Made by a program: the position numbers and the translations under genes. Under the pieces are notes generated by a model that worked only from the letters and a program-made list of their open reading frames with translations, was not told the origin of the DNA and did not search any database. A stretch of 64,000 bases of DNA from Glandiceps talaboti (lineage: Eukaryota > Hemichordata > Enteropneusta > Spengelidae), in assembly GCF_964340395.1 (NCBI RefSeq), contig NC_135557.1, positions 17,369,867-17,433,866 of the forward strand, given 5' to 3'. Below, in pieces: positions 21,167 to 51,535 of this stretch. Every line of letters starts with the position of its first letter. Within the stretch, counting starts at the first letter, position 1.

Positions 21167-31840
<10,674 letters not shown>

Positions 31841-32089
31841 ACCTCTCCTCAGCTGACATGTTATCATAATTATGTCTAATAGACAAATTTGACTACGACT
31901 TCATATTTCATTTTAAATCCATCTAGATTATAACTTTAATTTTGTTGCATCTCTATGATCCAAATTGTGAATGTACTAGACATTTTGCCTCTCAATATTT
32001 CCATTGTGAAAGCCACAATAAATGCATTATTTATAATGATATGTTGTTTGTGATAACTGTCTGGCCCAAGCATTCTCACAAACCAGAGC

Positions 32090-32415
32090 ACATACAACAA
32101 GTAACACTGAAGTAAAGCACTTTATGTGCTACACTTGTTTATAGCATTCATATCACAATGAATAACACTGAAGTAAAGCACTTTCTCTGTGTGCTACACT
32201 TGTTTATAAGTTATAGCATTCATATCACAACAAGTAACACTGAAGTAAAGCACTTTATGTGCTACACTAATTTATAGCATTCATATCACAATGAGTAACA
32301 CTGAAGTAAAGCACTTTCTCTATATGCTACACTCATTTATAGCATTCATATCACAATGAATAACACTGAAGTAAAGCACTTTCTCTATGTGCTACACTCA
32401 TGTATAGCATTCATA
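32090..32415. repeat. Minisatellite, 60-72-bp unit, five copies
   Basis: Units read GTAACACTGAAGTAAAGCAC, TTTATGTGCTACACTTGTTT and ATAGCATTCATATCACAA, with small insertions (CTCTGTG/CTCTATG). It starts about 70 bp after the AATAAA of copy A. Confidence 0.94.
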
Positions 32416-32888
32416 TCTGTATTAGCAAATGAAACAGTATACTTTTACACTTGATATGGATGCTATAAATGATTGTGGCACATACAGAAAATGCTTTATT
32501 TTGGTGTTATGGGTTGTGTTTCTGCTAAAACAACGAAATATGAAGCCTCTTGGTGGATACATTTCGGATGATGGCATAAAGAGGCCTGTAGTTTATGATG
32601 CTGAGTTCAACTATTGGATATTAGATAGAAAATGCAATCGTATAATTAGACATTATTCCTCAGTATTTTTCTTTGTTCAGCCAAAGAAACTGAGTGACCT
32701 AAGGGACCTTGTCACTATGAGTTACTAGAAGAGTACATAGCAACATTTACTGTATGCCCCCTAGGGAGTTGAAAAAGTACACAAGTCTGTACAAATATGA
32801 TATTATCATATCACTGTGTCATCCTATGAATAATACACAGAAACCAATATTTTACTTTTATTTGTTTTATTTATTTTCTTTTCAAAAA

Positions 32889-33092
32889 AGGAAAAGAAAA
32901 ATTCACAATTTTTGGTCAGTACTCCACAGCATGTAAGACTGGTATAACAAGTTTTACTCTGCTTGGCAATGAAAGGTCTGTGAGAGAATGTTTACTGGAT
33001 ATAGATGATAAGAAATCCAGTGATGAACAACTCCAAGGACAGATTTTCATTGTGGACTGGATGTTTATTTATCCATTTCACTATAATGAGTA
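32889..33092 (+). other. Exon-like open reading frame of unknown origin
   Basis: Continuous frame without an ATG start, following a pyrimidine-rich stretch (TTTATTTTCTTTTCAAAAAAG). It encodes FTIFGQYSTACKTGITSFTL, then GNERSVRECLLDIDDKKSSD, EQLQGQIFIVDWMFIY, and stops at TAA near 33090. Composition is protein-like and not repetitive. I do not recognise the family. It could be a terminal exon, a decayed retrocopy or chance. Confidence 0.3.
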
Positions 33093-33194
33093 ATCACACC
33101 AGCAATTGGCTTCTCATTATTTTCACCCCAAGCAATTTTCTGAAAAATATAAAGAGATATGTCATTAAATATCTTTTCTATACAGAATGTAAAC

Positions 33195-33463
33195 AAAAAA
33201 AAGATAATTGTTTCTGGTCAGGACAGTTTGTCTAAAATGGTGCGTTTTTTTGGTGTTTTTTTTAAATTCTCAACAAACCTGTCACTCAGTCTACTATTTA
33301 TGGCAGTTACTGTTTTTATTTAGTACTTTAGACCAAGTGTGTATGTGGGGCAGATGTCATTTGCTTGTTCGTGATTGGCTCTGCAGTTGTCTTCACTGAA
33401 GTGGGGGGGGGGGGGGGGGTATTTTTGTGTTTCCCCACGGATCTGCAGACTGCATGGGCTGGA

Positions 33464-33509
<46 letters not shown>

Positions 33510-33565
33510 ACCAATGTGGGGTATTTAAGTGATGCACATGCTGACCAGAAACAATTATCTTTTTT
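33195..33565 (-). mobile_element. Dispersed repeat family H, copy 2
   Basis: AGATAATTGTTTCTGGTCAG at the left and CTGACCAGAAACAATTATCT at the right form terminal inverted repeats of about 20 bp. The interior matches 28618-28930 in inverse orientation, with a poly(G) tract and an expanded (CA)n. No transposase frame. Confidence 0.88.
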
Positions 33566-33957
33566 TTGGTCAAATAAGCTCCACTTTGCTGTGACCAATC
33601 TTAGCTATGAAGAACCCTCTAGTCAAACTCATAACTGAATTAGCAGTCAAACATTGGTTGGTTTGATCGATTATTGACAGTGTCAACATTGTTACTCAGG
33701 GGCCAATGCAACATGCAATAGTGTTGAAAACATGCACTGTTTGCACATCGATGTGTTGGGGATGGGCAGATTCAAAGCCATTCTTCAGCTACTCTCTGGT
33801 GTTTTTCAGAACATGAAAATAGAAAATTTTAGCAAATGATCCAGTCTATTGATTGATACATCAGGGTCAATGGATGGTGACTTCTAGTATCAGTATCTGG
33901 AGTTAATTTCCTTCACCAATACTATTTTGCAAATATTCATAGTATTATCAACCCCCA

Positions 33958-33997
33958 CTCCCCCCCCCCCACCCCACCCCACCCCACCCCACCCCAT
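33958..33997. repeat. Poly(C)/(CCCCA)n tract
   Basis: A cytosine run followed by CCCCA repeats, about 50 bp below the last identified exon of TMEM145-like B. Confidence 0.95.
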
Positions 33998-34045
33998 TTT
34001 ATGCAGGTAGTGAAACTAACAATGAATATACTCAATAAGACTTAC

Positions 34046-40799
<6,754 letters not shown>

Positions 40800-40929
40800 A
40801 TTTCGGAAGTCGTGTCTAAAACACCATTCGTAGAAATAACGCAATAAATTGAGTCATTCTCGAAAGTAGTCTACGGGTCTGTCTATGCACACACCGCAAT
40901 GAAGTTTGGAAGTACATACGTGTAAACAC

Positions 40930-40943
40930 ATTGCCATAGCGAC
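40930..40943 (-). promoter_or_regulatory. Near-consensus RFX X-box upstream of TMEM145-like B
   Basis: On the minus strand the 14-mer reads GTCGCTATGGCAAT. It fits the X-box consensus GTHNCYATRGNAAC at 13 of 14 positions (last base T for C). It lies about 131 bp upstream of the ATG at 40799, in the window where RFX sites of ciliary genes usually sit. Confidence 0.6.
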
Positions 40944-42014
40944 GATTCTGGAATCATGACTAGACTGTCCAATCGTCACTGTATGTGTATCGAACGTTAT
41001 ATCCTGGCAACGAGTAGTAATGTTTCAATATAGCACTGCAAAATGCAACATTCTCCATGTGTCTGACTACTTACTTTCACTTGTAACCATTTTCTGTCAA
41101 AACAACCGTTATAACTTAAAAATTTTCGGGGGATAAATCTGATACACATGTAATGCAACAAGGTTGTTGTTTGCAGACGACAAATTCTGTAATAGGTCAA
41201 AGGTCATACTTACCTTGTCTTGTGGGTAACCTGTGCACTATTTTATGATTGAGCGTGCATGAGTACATGATAAATGCGCCACTCATGTCATTTATCATGC
41301 CAGTGATACATGTTCGGAAGAGTCGTTTTACATGTATTTCTTTTTCTTACAACATGCATGGCGACCTGCGCTGCATATCTTTGTTATAAATCTAATGACA
41401 ACGCCCTCTACGGCTGATCTGAAAAAATGCGAAGCAAAGCTGATGGTTTCATATGTGTGTACATGGTGGTGTAACAGAGAATAATTGCAGCCCATCTCAG
41501 TCTTGTTGCTCAAGTTGGAAGGGGGGGGGGGTGCATATCAGATGTTTTAGCTCGAATTTTATTGCGTCATTTAGTATTCTTGAGGGGGTTTAAGTCCTTT
41601 TAGTTCTAATTAAGTCCTAGTTAAGTCCTTAGATTTGTTTGCTTTCATTACCATTCCCTATCGATTTGCGAAGACACAAAACTCTGGACAACTTTTCAGA
41701 TAAAAGCTCGATGGGTTAGCAGGCAGGCATAGCATGCCTATTTGTTTGTTGGCAGGAATAATCAGACGGCAAGTAGTATAGTAGTTCATTTAATTAATTT
41801 CTTTTTTGATTCACCAAAGATCGCATCAATATCAACGTGCCACAGTTCTTACCAAAGATTTCAATTTGATAATAGCAATAGCTTGTATACTGTACTGTTG
41901 TGTTACATCGTCAATAGCTGTCGTACCTCCTATTATAGCCCTCGTATCGTTGCATACGGGTGGTTGTGGGGGTGGGGGTGGTGTGGTGGGGGCATAGGCA
42001 TCTCCCTCTGGAGT

Positions 42015-42015
42015 T

Positions 42016-42070
<55 letters not shown>

Positions 42071-42071
42071 A
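42015..42071. repeat. (TTG)n microsatellite
   Basis: About 18 TTG triplets, read as poly-Val/poly-Gln in spurious frames. Confidence 0.97.
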
Positions 42072-42342
42072 TATCTAAGGCTTTCCACATCCATACAAGC
42101 AGCATGTTCACAGCTTTGTGAGATTAAGTTGTTTTGTACAAAAATGAAATTTGTGGCATTTATAATCTGGCATCATAACGTACTCGACATCAGACACTAT
42201 CAGAATCAACAAGGCTTAATTTCTTTGGAAAAGATGCACATCAGTTTCTGTAGTGATCTCAACCGATAGGTCCAAAAGATTTAGAAAAATATAAAATATC
42301 CACAATTTGCATATTAACACTACTTTTTGTGCGCAAACATTA

Positions 42343-42684
<342 letters not shown>

Positions 42685-43627
42685 TCTAAAAAGACAAACA
42701 CTAATCGATAACACTTAATAATTGTTTTATTTGCATAGTAAACATACTGTAGCACGATCCATGGACGGACTGAGATGGAATACTGATAGGAATAGTTACA
42801 ACAATTGCAACACTTTAAACTTTGAAAAACTCATAGAGTCAAAAATACTGATGGTCACACAAAACTAGCACCTACCACTACGTGTAACAAAGCACGGATA
42901 TAAATGACAAATTCTGGGTTCTTTAACTTTATGTAGTTTCGATTAGACGATAATGTATCATTATTGTGATTTAGCAAAAATGGCATCTCCCTAAATTCTG
43001 ATATATCCCTTTCAGAAGGAAAGATCTTTGAGACCCGACTTAAATTTCGTCTGCCCAAGCAAGACTACCATGATACCGTTATAAGCTTAAACGTCAGGGC
43101 ACTTCATGTTAGTTAAAAATCTAAACATTTTTCGTCAATTTTAAGGAGGAAAATGAGTATTTAGAAATATCATTATTAACAAGAATGATGACACGTCACT
43201 TTGACACCAGTATCTCTGAGATCAATGCCCTATCCGGCGAGAGGAGACAAGCACGGATATCGAAATGATTAGCGCCCTCAAACGTCTGTATTTGGCAAAC
43301 ATAATAAACACAGTGACCTCACGCTATGTTAATTAATAGAGCTATTGTTTACTTGTAGGCTAGGTCTTATTGCATTTCTTCAGTTTCAGTCTTTCAACAT
43401 TATCTATCCGCTTAAAAATGAAGTGAATGGTTCAACATTTCAATATTATCTATCCAAATGAAATTAATGTAGCATTATTTTTATTAATTTCTGAGGAATA
43501 AACGGAAATTAGTTACCAATATATCGAAAACAAAAAAGTGTAAATAGAAGTCTCACAAAGTTTAATTTTGTACTTTTTAAAAGTATGGTGTTGTTGCCAA
43601 GTATTTCAGTTTTAATACAACGTTTTT

Positions 43628-44639
43628 TTATTGTTCCGATGGTGGGTTAAGTGGTCCGGTTTGTGACGTCTGTGGTGAAGGTAGTTTCCAGTTCTTAGGA
43701 TCGATGTAAGCCGCTCTGGATGTGGTCTGGAACGAATTGTACACTGCTTTCGTCTCGCCGCTGTCGAATTCTGGTTGGTGACCAGGGTAGGCGTAGGAGT
43801 CTCGTGCTGAAAAAGAAATGTAAAAAAAAAAAAATTAATTAAATATAGCTGTAAATGTCATAAATGCATGCAGGAGTCATGTACATTTTGATCATGAGAC
43901 TACACACGCGCCTATTTTTGTTGGAGGGGGCGGGGGGGGGGGGGGGAGATACGAAACTTTGAGGACCCCTGTCAAATGTGGTCTATAAGGTACACCGTGA
44001 ACGACGCATCGTACTATATCTTACAGTCTACTGTCAAATCATATTTTCTTTAACGTCTTCTGTTCCTGCTTAATTAATCTAGAATTCTAAACTGGTACAG
44101 TGTATTATGTAAAGTGTTTACGTGTAATATACGTAATACATTGTACAGTACCAGTTTAGAATTCGAGATTAGTTTAGCGCTTTATCAACATATCTTTCAG
44201 ATTCTAAGAAGGTGTGATATCAAAGCATTAATTTATTAATCATTCAAATATAGCATTTGCATACATTTTGCGAATGTTTACTCACATGATGATTTCTTAT
44301 CACACGGGGGCGAAGAAAAGAAATCGACGTGGTTCCAACACCTCGCCCACGTTCAATTCAGTCGCAACCCAACGGGCATCACATATAATACATGTACACC
44401 GGACGAGAGACATTGCTCGTCTGTGTAGGTTACTCTATCATTTTGCAACATTGAATCAAATTTAAATGAAATTAGATGTATATTTTGATCAACAGAAAAA
44501 ATTACGCCCCTCAAAACAAACAAACAAATAAACAAACAAACAAACAAGCAAACAAGCAAACAACAAACAACAAACAACAAACAACAAACAAACAAACAAA
44601 CAAACAAACAAACAGACAGACAGACAAACAAACAAACAA

Positions 44640-44670
<31 letters not shown>

Positions 44671-45846
44671 AACAAACAAACAAACAAACAAACAAACAAA
44701 CAAACAAACAAACAAACAAACAAACAAACAAACAAATAAAAAAACTTTTGGCGTATAAACTCAACTCGTGTCCATTTAAAAACACCATACAGAATTGAAA
44801 TTTTCTGAAAATGAATTATGGATATTTTAACAAAACAAGACAAATAAGAGAAGGCAAAAAACCAACATAACATACCTTCTAAGTGCTTCAGAACCTCCGG
44901 TACCTGTGCAGGCCCCTTGTTATAGCACGAATCGTATGTCGATTCGAAGTAATGACCATACTGAAATGAAAGAGGCATCACTATAATTAATTCTAATTAA
45001 AACAATGTCACTTATTAACACAAATGCCGCTATAGTAATTACTGTGACACGTCTATTTAAGGTCTGACGTCACTACGAATTATTGCACGGTTAATCTAAC
45101 AATCACAAATATATGACAGAATGATTTATAGTTGGTTCAACTAATTAAAAAGATTATGACGTCACCATATTTAGTATTTTCCGGGATATTATTCAGTCAG
45201 TAAGTACTGACTGGGAAAATCGTAAAATATCGTGCTTTCGTAAAGTCACCAAATGGCTTGCCAAAGTTTAAAAAAATGATATTTGATGAAAGCGGTACGT
45301 CGATAATTTTCACCACCATACTATTACTATATTGGTATTGTAACGCGTTTATTGTCATCGAATTGTTGTGAAACCAATATTAACATTCTTGGTGTCGTAA
45401 AAGCGTGTCGCGTTCCCCAAAATCACTCTTGCTCGCGACAATTTTGTTTCTCCTAACGTTGCCGCTATCAAGTCATTGTTATTAATTGTTCATGTTATTC
45501 AAATTAATGTTGTGACTTTTTACATGTCCACGACCCATGGTATTTGCAGTGTCAGTATAACATACTATATCAGGATATTAAGCCAAGAATGAGACAGCAT
45601 ATACTTTACTTCCACGGATTAACAATAAAACTGACATTCATGAAGGGGTCAGTCACTGTGGGCACTGAATATTTTACATATTGTAAGAAACTCAAACCTC
45701 TGATTCGAAATGTTGCTTTTCTGCCACTTACAAAAAGTAAGGGAGCGGTGTGTGGGAATCTTGAGAATGGGAATTCGAAGGTGGCGACAAGGGATATAAG
45801 GAGGAGGAGGAGGAGGAGGAGGAGGAGGAGGAGAGACAGACAGACG

Positions 45847-45890
<44 letters not shown>

Positions 45891-45893
45891 GCC

Positions 45894-45960
<67 letters not shown>

Positions 45961-48012
45961 ACATCAATATGTATTTACGAAGAACAGACCTGTTGAAGAA
46001 TAACAACAGTATTCAGTGTATGCATAGTGTAGGGTCTATGTTAGGGTCTAAAGTAGGGTCTATAGTAGGGTCTATAGTAGGGCAGGGGGTCTATGGTATA
46101 TGTGAAAATGTGATGTCGCAGTTCAACCGAAAGTCTAACAGTTTGACAGTGGAGTCATCAACGTAAACTTAATCAGCGACTTGTTACACATCCGGGTTAT
46201 ACATCCATGATTATAGAACAAACCTGGAAACTCATTGTTCTAACGAATCATGAGTTTTCAGTATCACCACATATACTTCATGCCTTATTGTAGGCAGCCT
46301 TAATACTCCAAGTAAAATATATGGTAACAATGGTAACAAATAGCGGGTTGATGGGTATTCATGTGTGATTGCCTTTTGATCACATAATACCACTGACAGT
46401 GTCCCTGGCTGGCCATTCAAACTGGGATTTGTTTGAATGTAAATAAACACAAGCTCTGACGAGTTAACTCGTTTGTTTACCAACCACATTATAAGCATTC
46501 AATATGCACCCTTTGACCATAGACAGTGGAGGGGATTTGACCGAGCTCCTTGCAGTATACAAGCTCTCCTAGAAGACTCGGCGAATATTGCGAATACCCC
46601 GGGATATTGACTAACTTTTTATCATAGACGTCTATGCTTTTATAGACGTTGAGTAGTATATCTTAGCCTTGGAGTTTAGTTTCAGAACGAATTCAAACTA
46701 AAGCAAATTTGAGCAAAACACAGCCTGCTATAAATAATATACTCATTTCTACCTCGACTCGATCGTGAATGCCGTTCGAATGTCGCAATGAACGTGCACT
46801 GCGTAACACGGAAGCCCTAATTTCAAAGCAAACAATGGCAGCTGAAATAGAAATGGCGACCACCATGACACCTGTTGAAAAACTGGCGGTGCTCGCTAGA
46901 GATTAAATCTACGCCATTCTGGTCGTTTTTATTTCGCTTCTTTTTGTAGTTTCGACCGACCTTGAACGTAAAAATTACATACGTCTTTACATACGTCATT
47001 CTACAGAGTGCGAGGCCATGTAATGTATGTGTGGGCCGATCGCGAGAATTAAGTTCCGACTGTGGGCGATACAAAAAATCAACCCGTTTAGAAATATCTT
47101 CTACCTTTGACAACTTAAAACCCCCAAACAACATAAAATTCCAATCAGTACAGGAGTGAGAATGTCTAGCACCATTATGCATATAACTGGGTGATTTGCA
47201 CACCTCATCACATACCGCCTACATGTTATTGTAGCATACATGGATGCAGTTATAATATCGCCATTTTTATTTGCTACATTATATCAGATCTATAGGGTAG
47301 AATCTGCAATTTGATTAGCTGAGAAATACGACTAAATTTGTAAATGAATATACAGTACACATATTGACGTAATCTTACATTTTACAACCATATTAGTTGC
47401 AAAACACTTGATTGCCTCTGCTTTCTGTTTAGTTTTTTATTTACCCTCTGCCACTTGAAGTGTTTGTTTTGGGGTTGGTGGTATATATTTACCGTATCCA
47501 CACATACCCACGTATACTTTTCGTCTAAATTACTTAACAAGCACTCGTGCAAGCTTGTGTCCCTATGCACAGAAACTTGTGACTGTGTAAAGTATCCTAG
47601 CCCTCACTGTGTGCAATGATAATTCATAATTCTATATAATTACAATCGGTATATCATTTGAGTTACGTAAATGTTACAGGTCACGATCACAAAACATAGG
47701 CGTTCCACGTACGCCACACTGAATCGCGGGACTCAATTACCGGCGACGAATAATAAAATGCTCTGAATTCACAAAAGAAATATCTCTCACCTGGGATGGT
47801 AATCTTTTGGGAACTTTAACTCTCTCTATGTCGAAATTCTTTTCATTCCAGTTACCAATTAGCGTACACGGCTTATAGGAATCTTCTTTAGTTGTACAAC
47901 GCCAGCCGTATTGGTTAAATTTCACCTGGTCTGTTCCGTGTGTCCAAACTTCACCGAGACCCGATGCTCTAATCATAGAGCGAAACGCTAGATGGTCCGA
48001 ATCTGCACTCAT
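43628..48012 (-). CDS. CFAP68: Cilia- and flagella-associated protein 68 (C11orf1 homologue), complete
   Basis: Small axonemal protein; the vertebrate homologue is reported among the microtubule inner proteins of doublet microtubules in motile cilia. Exons 5' to 3': 47791-48012, 44876-44960, 43628-43806; 486 nt, 161 residues. GT-AG junctions keep frame. Start MSADSDHLAFRSMI. Conserved signatures: QYGWRCTTKEDSYKPC, LIGNWNEKNFDI, PKRLPSQYGHYFESTYDS, and AYPGHQPEFD (human: FGHYFETTYDTSYN and FPGHQPELDP as I remember them). The C-terminal ~25 residues, Pro/Thr/Ser-rich and ending PLNPPSEQ, look lineage-specific. AATAAA overlaps the stop codon on the minus strand. The palindromic X-box at 48162-48176 upstream supports ciliary expression. 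Confidence 0.93.
43927..43948. repeat. Poly(G) tract
   Basis: A GGGGGCGGGG... run in CFAP68 intron 2. Similar G or C runs of nine or more occur many times in the window (for example 669, 5806, 19219, 22646, 33401, 37717, 41521). Confidence 0.9.
44076..44172. mobile_element. Short palindromic element, ~40-bp arms
   Basis: TAATCTAGAATTCTAAACTG and GTACAGTGTATTATGTA are mirrored by TACGTAATACATTGTAC and CAGTTTAGAATTCGAGATTA. In CFAP68 intron 2. Confidence 0.87.
44515..44736. repeat. (AAAC)n/(GACA)n array
   Basis: About 220 bp of CAAA units with two GACA blocks, in CFAP68 intron 2, 140 bp below exon 2. Confidence 0.98.
45798..45961. repeat. (GGA)n then (GACA)n array
   Basis: GGA x ~11, then GACA with a short GATA interruption at 45893-45908. 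In CFAP68 intron 1. Confidence 0.98.
46030..46092. repeat. Short tandem repeat TAGGGTCTA(TG/AAG)
   Basis: About five units of 12-13 bp. In CFAP68 intron 1. Confidence 0.85.
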
Positions 48013-48161
48013 TATGTAGTATTTTTATCAAACTAAAAGTCAGAAACCTCTAAAACAGTGACCGGAATGGGCTAATCGAATGTCACCTTGTACTGTATCT
48101 ATTCTTAATGATTTGCATACGTTCGTTCTGTTGACATGTTCCATGAGCGATGGCGTCATGT

Positions 48162-48176
48162 GTTGCCAGGGGCAAC
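48162..48176. promoter_or_regulatory. Perfect palindromic RFX X-box upstream of CFAP68
   Basis: GTTGCCAGGGGCAAC: two exact inverted half-sites GTTGCC / GGCAAC with a 3-bp spacer, 150-164 bp upstream of the CFAP68 ATG. RFX factors bind GTNRCC-(0-3)-RGYAAC sites in promoters of ciliary genes across animals, so this is a strong candidate site. Confidence 0.82.
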
Positions 48177-50208
48177 CGTCACACACCGCCGGCCTGGACA
48201 GCGACTCACTGCAGGATCTAGAGAGTATTGTATGGTCGAAGGGTGTCCTTTGTATGTGTTCATAACAAACAGACTTTGAATTTGCATAAAGCGGAGATAA
48301 AGATCGATCGATACGGCACAATATATGCTTTCTAATATACATTGTAGGAAGGCTACCGCGCGCTGCACCACAGAGAACGGTAGCTGCCATGAGTTTAAAA
48401 AAAAATAAAATAAAAAGTAGAAACTTGTACAAAATCAAAAACTAACGATACAAAATTTCAGCCCATAGAAAAGATCACAGAGCTATCAAAGTTTGGTTAT
48501 TTTTTATTTCACCATTTCATTACGACCCATTCTGAAATAACTGGATGTGAACGAATGCAAATTATTACAGTCAACTTCATCAGATATGTCGTCGAAAGTT
48601 TTTTCTGTATGTGTATACGTATTAAACCCACATATTTGTGTCTTTGATATCAAAATATGGGCCATGGTAGCCTAGACATGGGCATGCGCAATAATAGGGA
48701 ACTTGCAAACCCGCCATGTTGAATGTTGCATCATGGGAAATGTGATAATAAATACTAATTAATTGGTATTGTAAACAATACTGTTACATTGTTTGCAACC
48801 ACGAATGATCAATTCATAGTTACCCTGACCATTGTGGGAGCTTAATTTTATCGGTAGCTCCAGATTAGGTATTACGATAACCACAGATAATCCCATAGTC
48901 CTTTGCGTCTGAGCATGCTCAGTCTGGATTGCAAGTCCCCTATTCAAACATATACATGTACACTGACTCAAAAACAATTGCAAATATGCATGGATGTCAT
49001 TAATTGTAGGTATGGATATATTTCCAGACGTCACAATTATGATGAATGGTTCGTACTTGTTGTTATATTAAAAGTCAGTAAATATTTCGCTCAATTTTAA
49101 AAAAGGAATGCATATGCAAAAACATGGACAAATTTTGTGACCAGTTTTAGCTGAAATACTATACTAAATATCAACACATTTCTGCTCAACTTCTTTTTGT
49201 GTCGTATAAAACGACGTCAGCTCTGTGTCGTGATATGTGTAGAACGTTACTCTTTCTTCTTCCAAGCCTGTATCAGCACTTCTAATCCCCCTTGCTATTA
49301 CTGTGTGTGTACACAATTTTGAACCTAAGCTTTTTATCTTTCACGATCCAATTTGTCAAAATCAGGTTCGATATGTTTACTTTAGAGAAATATACATGCG
49401 ATGAAAATTATATGACGTGCATCTGAATTTTTACATAGCTCAAAATCTGGTTCCTAAGATTACCACTTTCAAGGGGGTACGTATTTTTCAAATGACTGTC
49501 GCGAGGGAAGAGGTGGGGGTGGGGGTGTTACACGCAATACTGGGGGGGGGGAGGGGGTCACCAGACCGTATCCTAGGTTTACCTGGTTTACCAATAAAAT
49601 TCTTCTCTGTCGTTAATGGCGTATGGTCGTTGTTTTATAAAACCACTCACTTTCCATCATTTACGTTGAAAATGTTATTTCAAGACTAACAAAGACAAAA
49701 CAAGCCCTTTAAGCGACGTCGATCGTCTCACGCAATGCTTCTTGGAACAGGAAAATCGACTATTAAATCATTTTAATTGGCCCACATATACCCTTTCGCT
49801 GACTTTTCATTATTGAACACTGCCAAAAGGGTTATATATAGTAGGCGTTTGATAGTACGGCTCATTTCACGGCACGATCTAATATACATTTTTCAAATGT
49901 CACTGTCTCTGTGCGGAACCATCGAAGCACTGCCAATATTCACCAGCAACAAACTGAACTGCACGTCGATTTCGAGTGTTGAGTGGTACCACAGGGAGCA
50001 GAAGGCATATCAATGTGAATATTTGTACAATTTTATGTTCAATAAAAAAAATAATACGTTGAGTACATTATCTTCATATTTAGCTGTTATCAGCTGTTCC
50101 TCAAAGTGTACACACAAGATGTTAACTCTGCCACACATCTATCCTGTTTGAAAACATTCGCCGTCTATATACGTACATATATAGCGGTCTGAGCTTATCG
50201 TAAGAAGA

Positions 50209-50253
50209 TACCACCATAGACGTTGGAGAGCTCTCTGCAACGTCTATGGTACC
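50209..50253. repeat. Small hairpin ACCATAGACGTTG / CAACGTCTATGGT
   Basis: Arms of 13 bp (50213-50225 and 50238-50250) around a GAGAGCTCTCTG loop that is itself palindromic. It resembles the TAGACGTCTATG / TAGACGTTGAG pieces near 46625-46655. Confidence 0.8.
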
Positions 50254-50499
50254 ACACACACTCTTTACTTATCAGCTATAAAACGAATAAAACGCAGACT
50301 GCTCAACCCAAAGTGTTGTCATACCACATACAGTTTATGATTATATCAAAGTTTTGACTAAAATTGATAAAAGTGGATCTCCGAGTTTAACAATTTCATA
50401 GATAACGACCACAATTATGAAAACACATTTTTCCTCACCAAATTATTACAATTGGGACTATAAAAAAAATCATGAGTGCACCATGTTATGAAATCCATC

Positions 50500-50680
50500 C
50501 ACAGCGATCCACCCGTACATCCATCATATCCGTCCACTACAAGGATCAATACGACCGGTAAGTCCACTAGAAGGATCAATCCGTCCGTCAATCGTCCACT
50601 GCATGGATCCGTCCTCCCGTCAGTTCGTCCACCCGTCCACTCCATGGATCAATCCGTCCACCCGTCCGTGAAAACGGTGC
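50500..50680. repeat. Degenerate (GTCC)n-derived repeat
   Basis: Repeated CCGTCCAC, AAGGATCAAT and ATGGATC motifs at 20-40 bp spacing. Confidence 0.8.
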
Positions 50681-50764
50681 AAAAGTACCGTTATTGTACG
50701 TCACGTACATATAGGACAGACTGGAATACAAAAAAAATACCAAATTCTCATCATAAGGCACACA

Positions 50765-50767
50765 TGC

Positions 50768-50820
<53 letters not shown>

Positions 50821-50822
50821 CA
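50765..50822. repeat. (GACA)n microsatellite
   Basis: About 14 GACA units. Confidence 0.98.
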
Positions 50823-51272
50823 CATGAGACTATAGAAAGACACATGTTCTTTTCCAGTCTCTTCACTGGGGGACACATTACTAACGTTATAAACTAACGT
50901 TGCAATATATTAACAGAAACAAAAATCCTTTCTCGTAAAAAACTTGGAATAATGGCGCCAGTCTTACAGTATATGTACCAAAGAAATAACAAATGACTCA
51001 TGAACGCGAATTAGGGATGTGCATATCACTTTATACGTGTAATATGGGGATTGATTGATGAAAAGGTACGTATGACATCAAAATAAATCAAATGTTAGGG
51101 TAAAGGTGATCTGTGTCACTTGAAATACATAAAATCACAGATCATAATCAATAGCATGACAGAAAAGAGAAATATTGTAAAATAAATTATCAATATATGT
51201 GTTATGTTGACTTGATGTAATGCGATGACGTCACAAACGATATGTGAAAAATATATATCGGGTAAGCTAGAA

Positions 51273-51535
51273 GTGAGTGAGTGAGTGAGTGAGTGAGTGA
51301 GTGAGTGAGTGAGTGAGTGAGTGAGTGAGTGAGTGAGTGAGTGAGCGAGCGAGTGAGTGAGTGAGCAAGTGAGTGAGTGAGTGAGTGAGTAAGTAAGTGA
51401 GTGAGTGAGTGAGTGAGTGAGTGAGTGAGTGAGTGAGCGAGCGAGTGAGTGAGCAAGTGAGTGAGTGAGTGGGTGAGTGAGTAAGTGAGTGAGTGAATGA
51501 GTGAGTGAACAAGCTAAGCGAGAGAACGAGCGAGC
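51273..51535. repeat. (GTGA)n microsatellite
   Basis: About 230 bp of GTGA with GCGA and GCAA interruptions, followed by GCGT and GTGC-rich sequence to about 51680. The long S/T/H/L frames on the minus strand are artefacts. Confidence 0.98.

Larger units (their letters stand above)
31841..34045. other. Intergenic region between the two TMEM145-like genes
   Basis: It contains the 3' UTR and poly(A) signal of copy A (to about 32040), a minisatellite (32090-32415), part of foldback family E (32655-32775), an exon-like open frame at 32889-33092, repeat family H (33195-33565) and a poly(C) tract near 33960. The last coding exon of TMEM145-like B should lie here but I could not place it with confidence. 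Confidence 0.7.

Noticed and set aside
33780-33830. Possible last exon of TMEM145-like B (acceptor ACACCAG, seven codons then stop)
   Set aside because: The acceptor lacks a good pyrimidine tract and the peptide does not resemble the end of copy A.
48040-48438. Minus-strand frame of 132 codons upstream of CFAP68
   Set aside because: It overlaps the CFAP68 promoter and the X-box, has no recognisable domain and looks compositionally random.
49777-50151. Plus-strand frame of 124 codons in the gene-poor region
   Set aside because: No known motif, no good splice context and no sign of conservation. Treated as chance, with low certainty.
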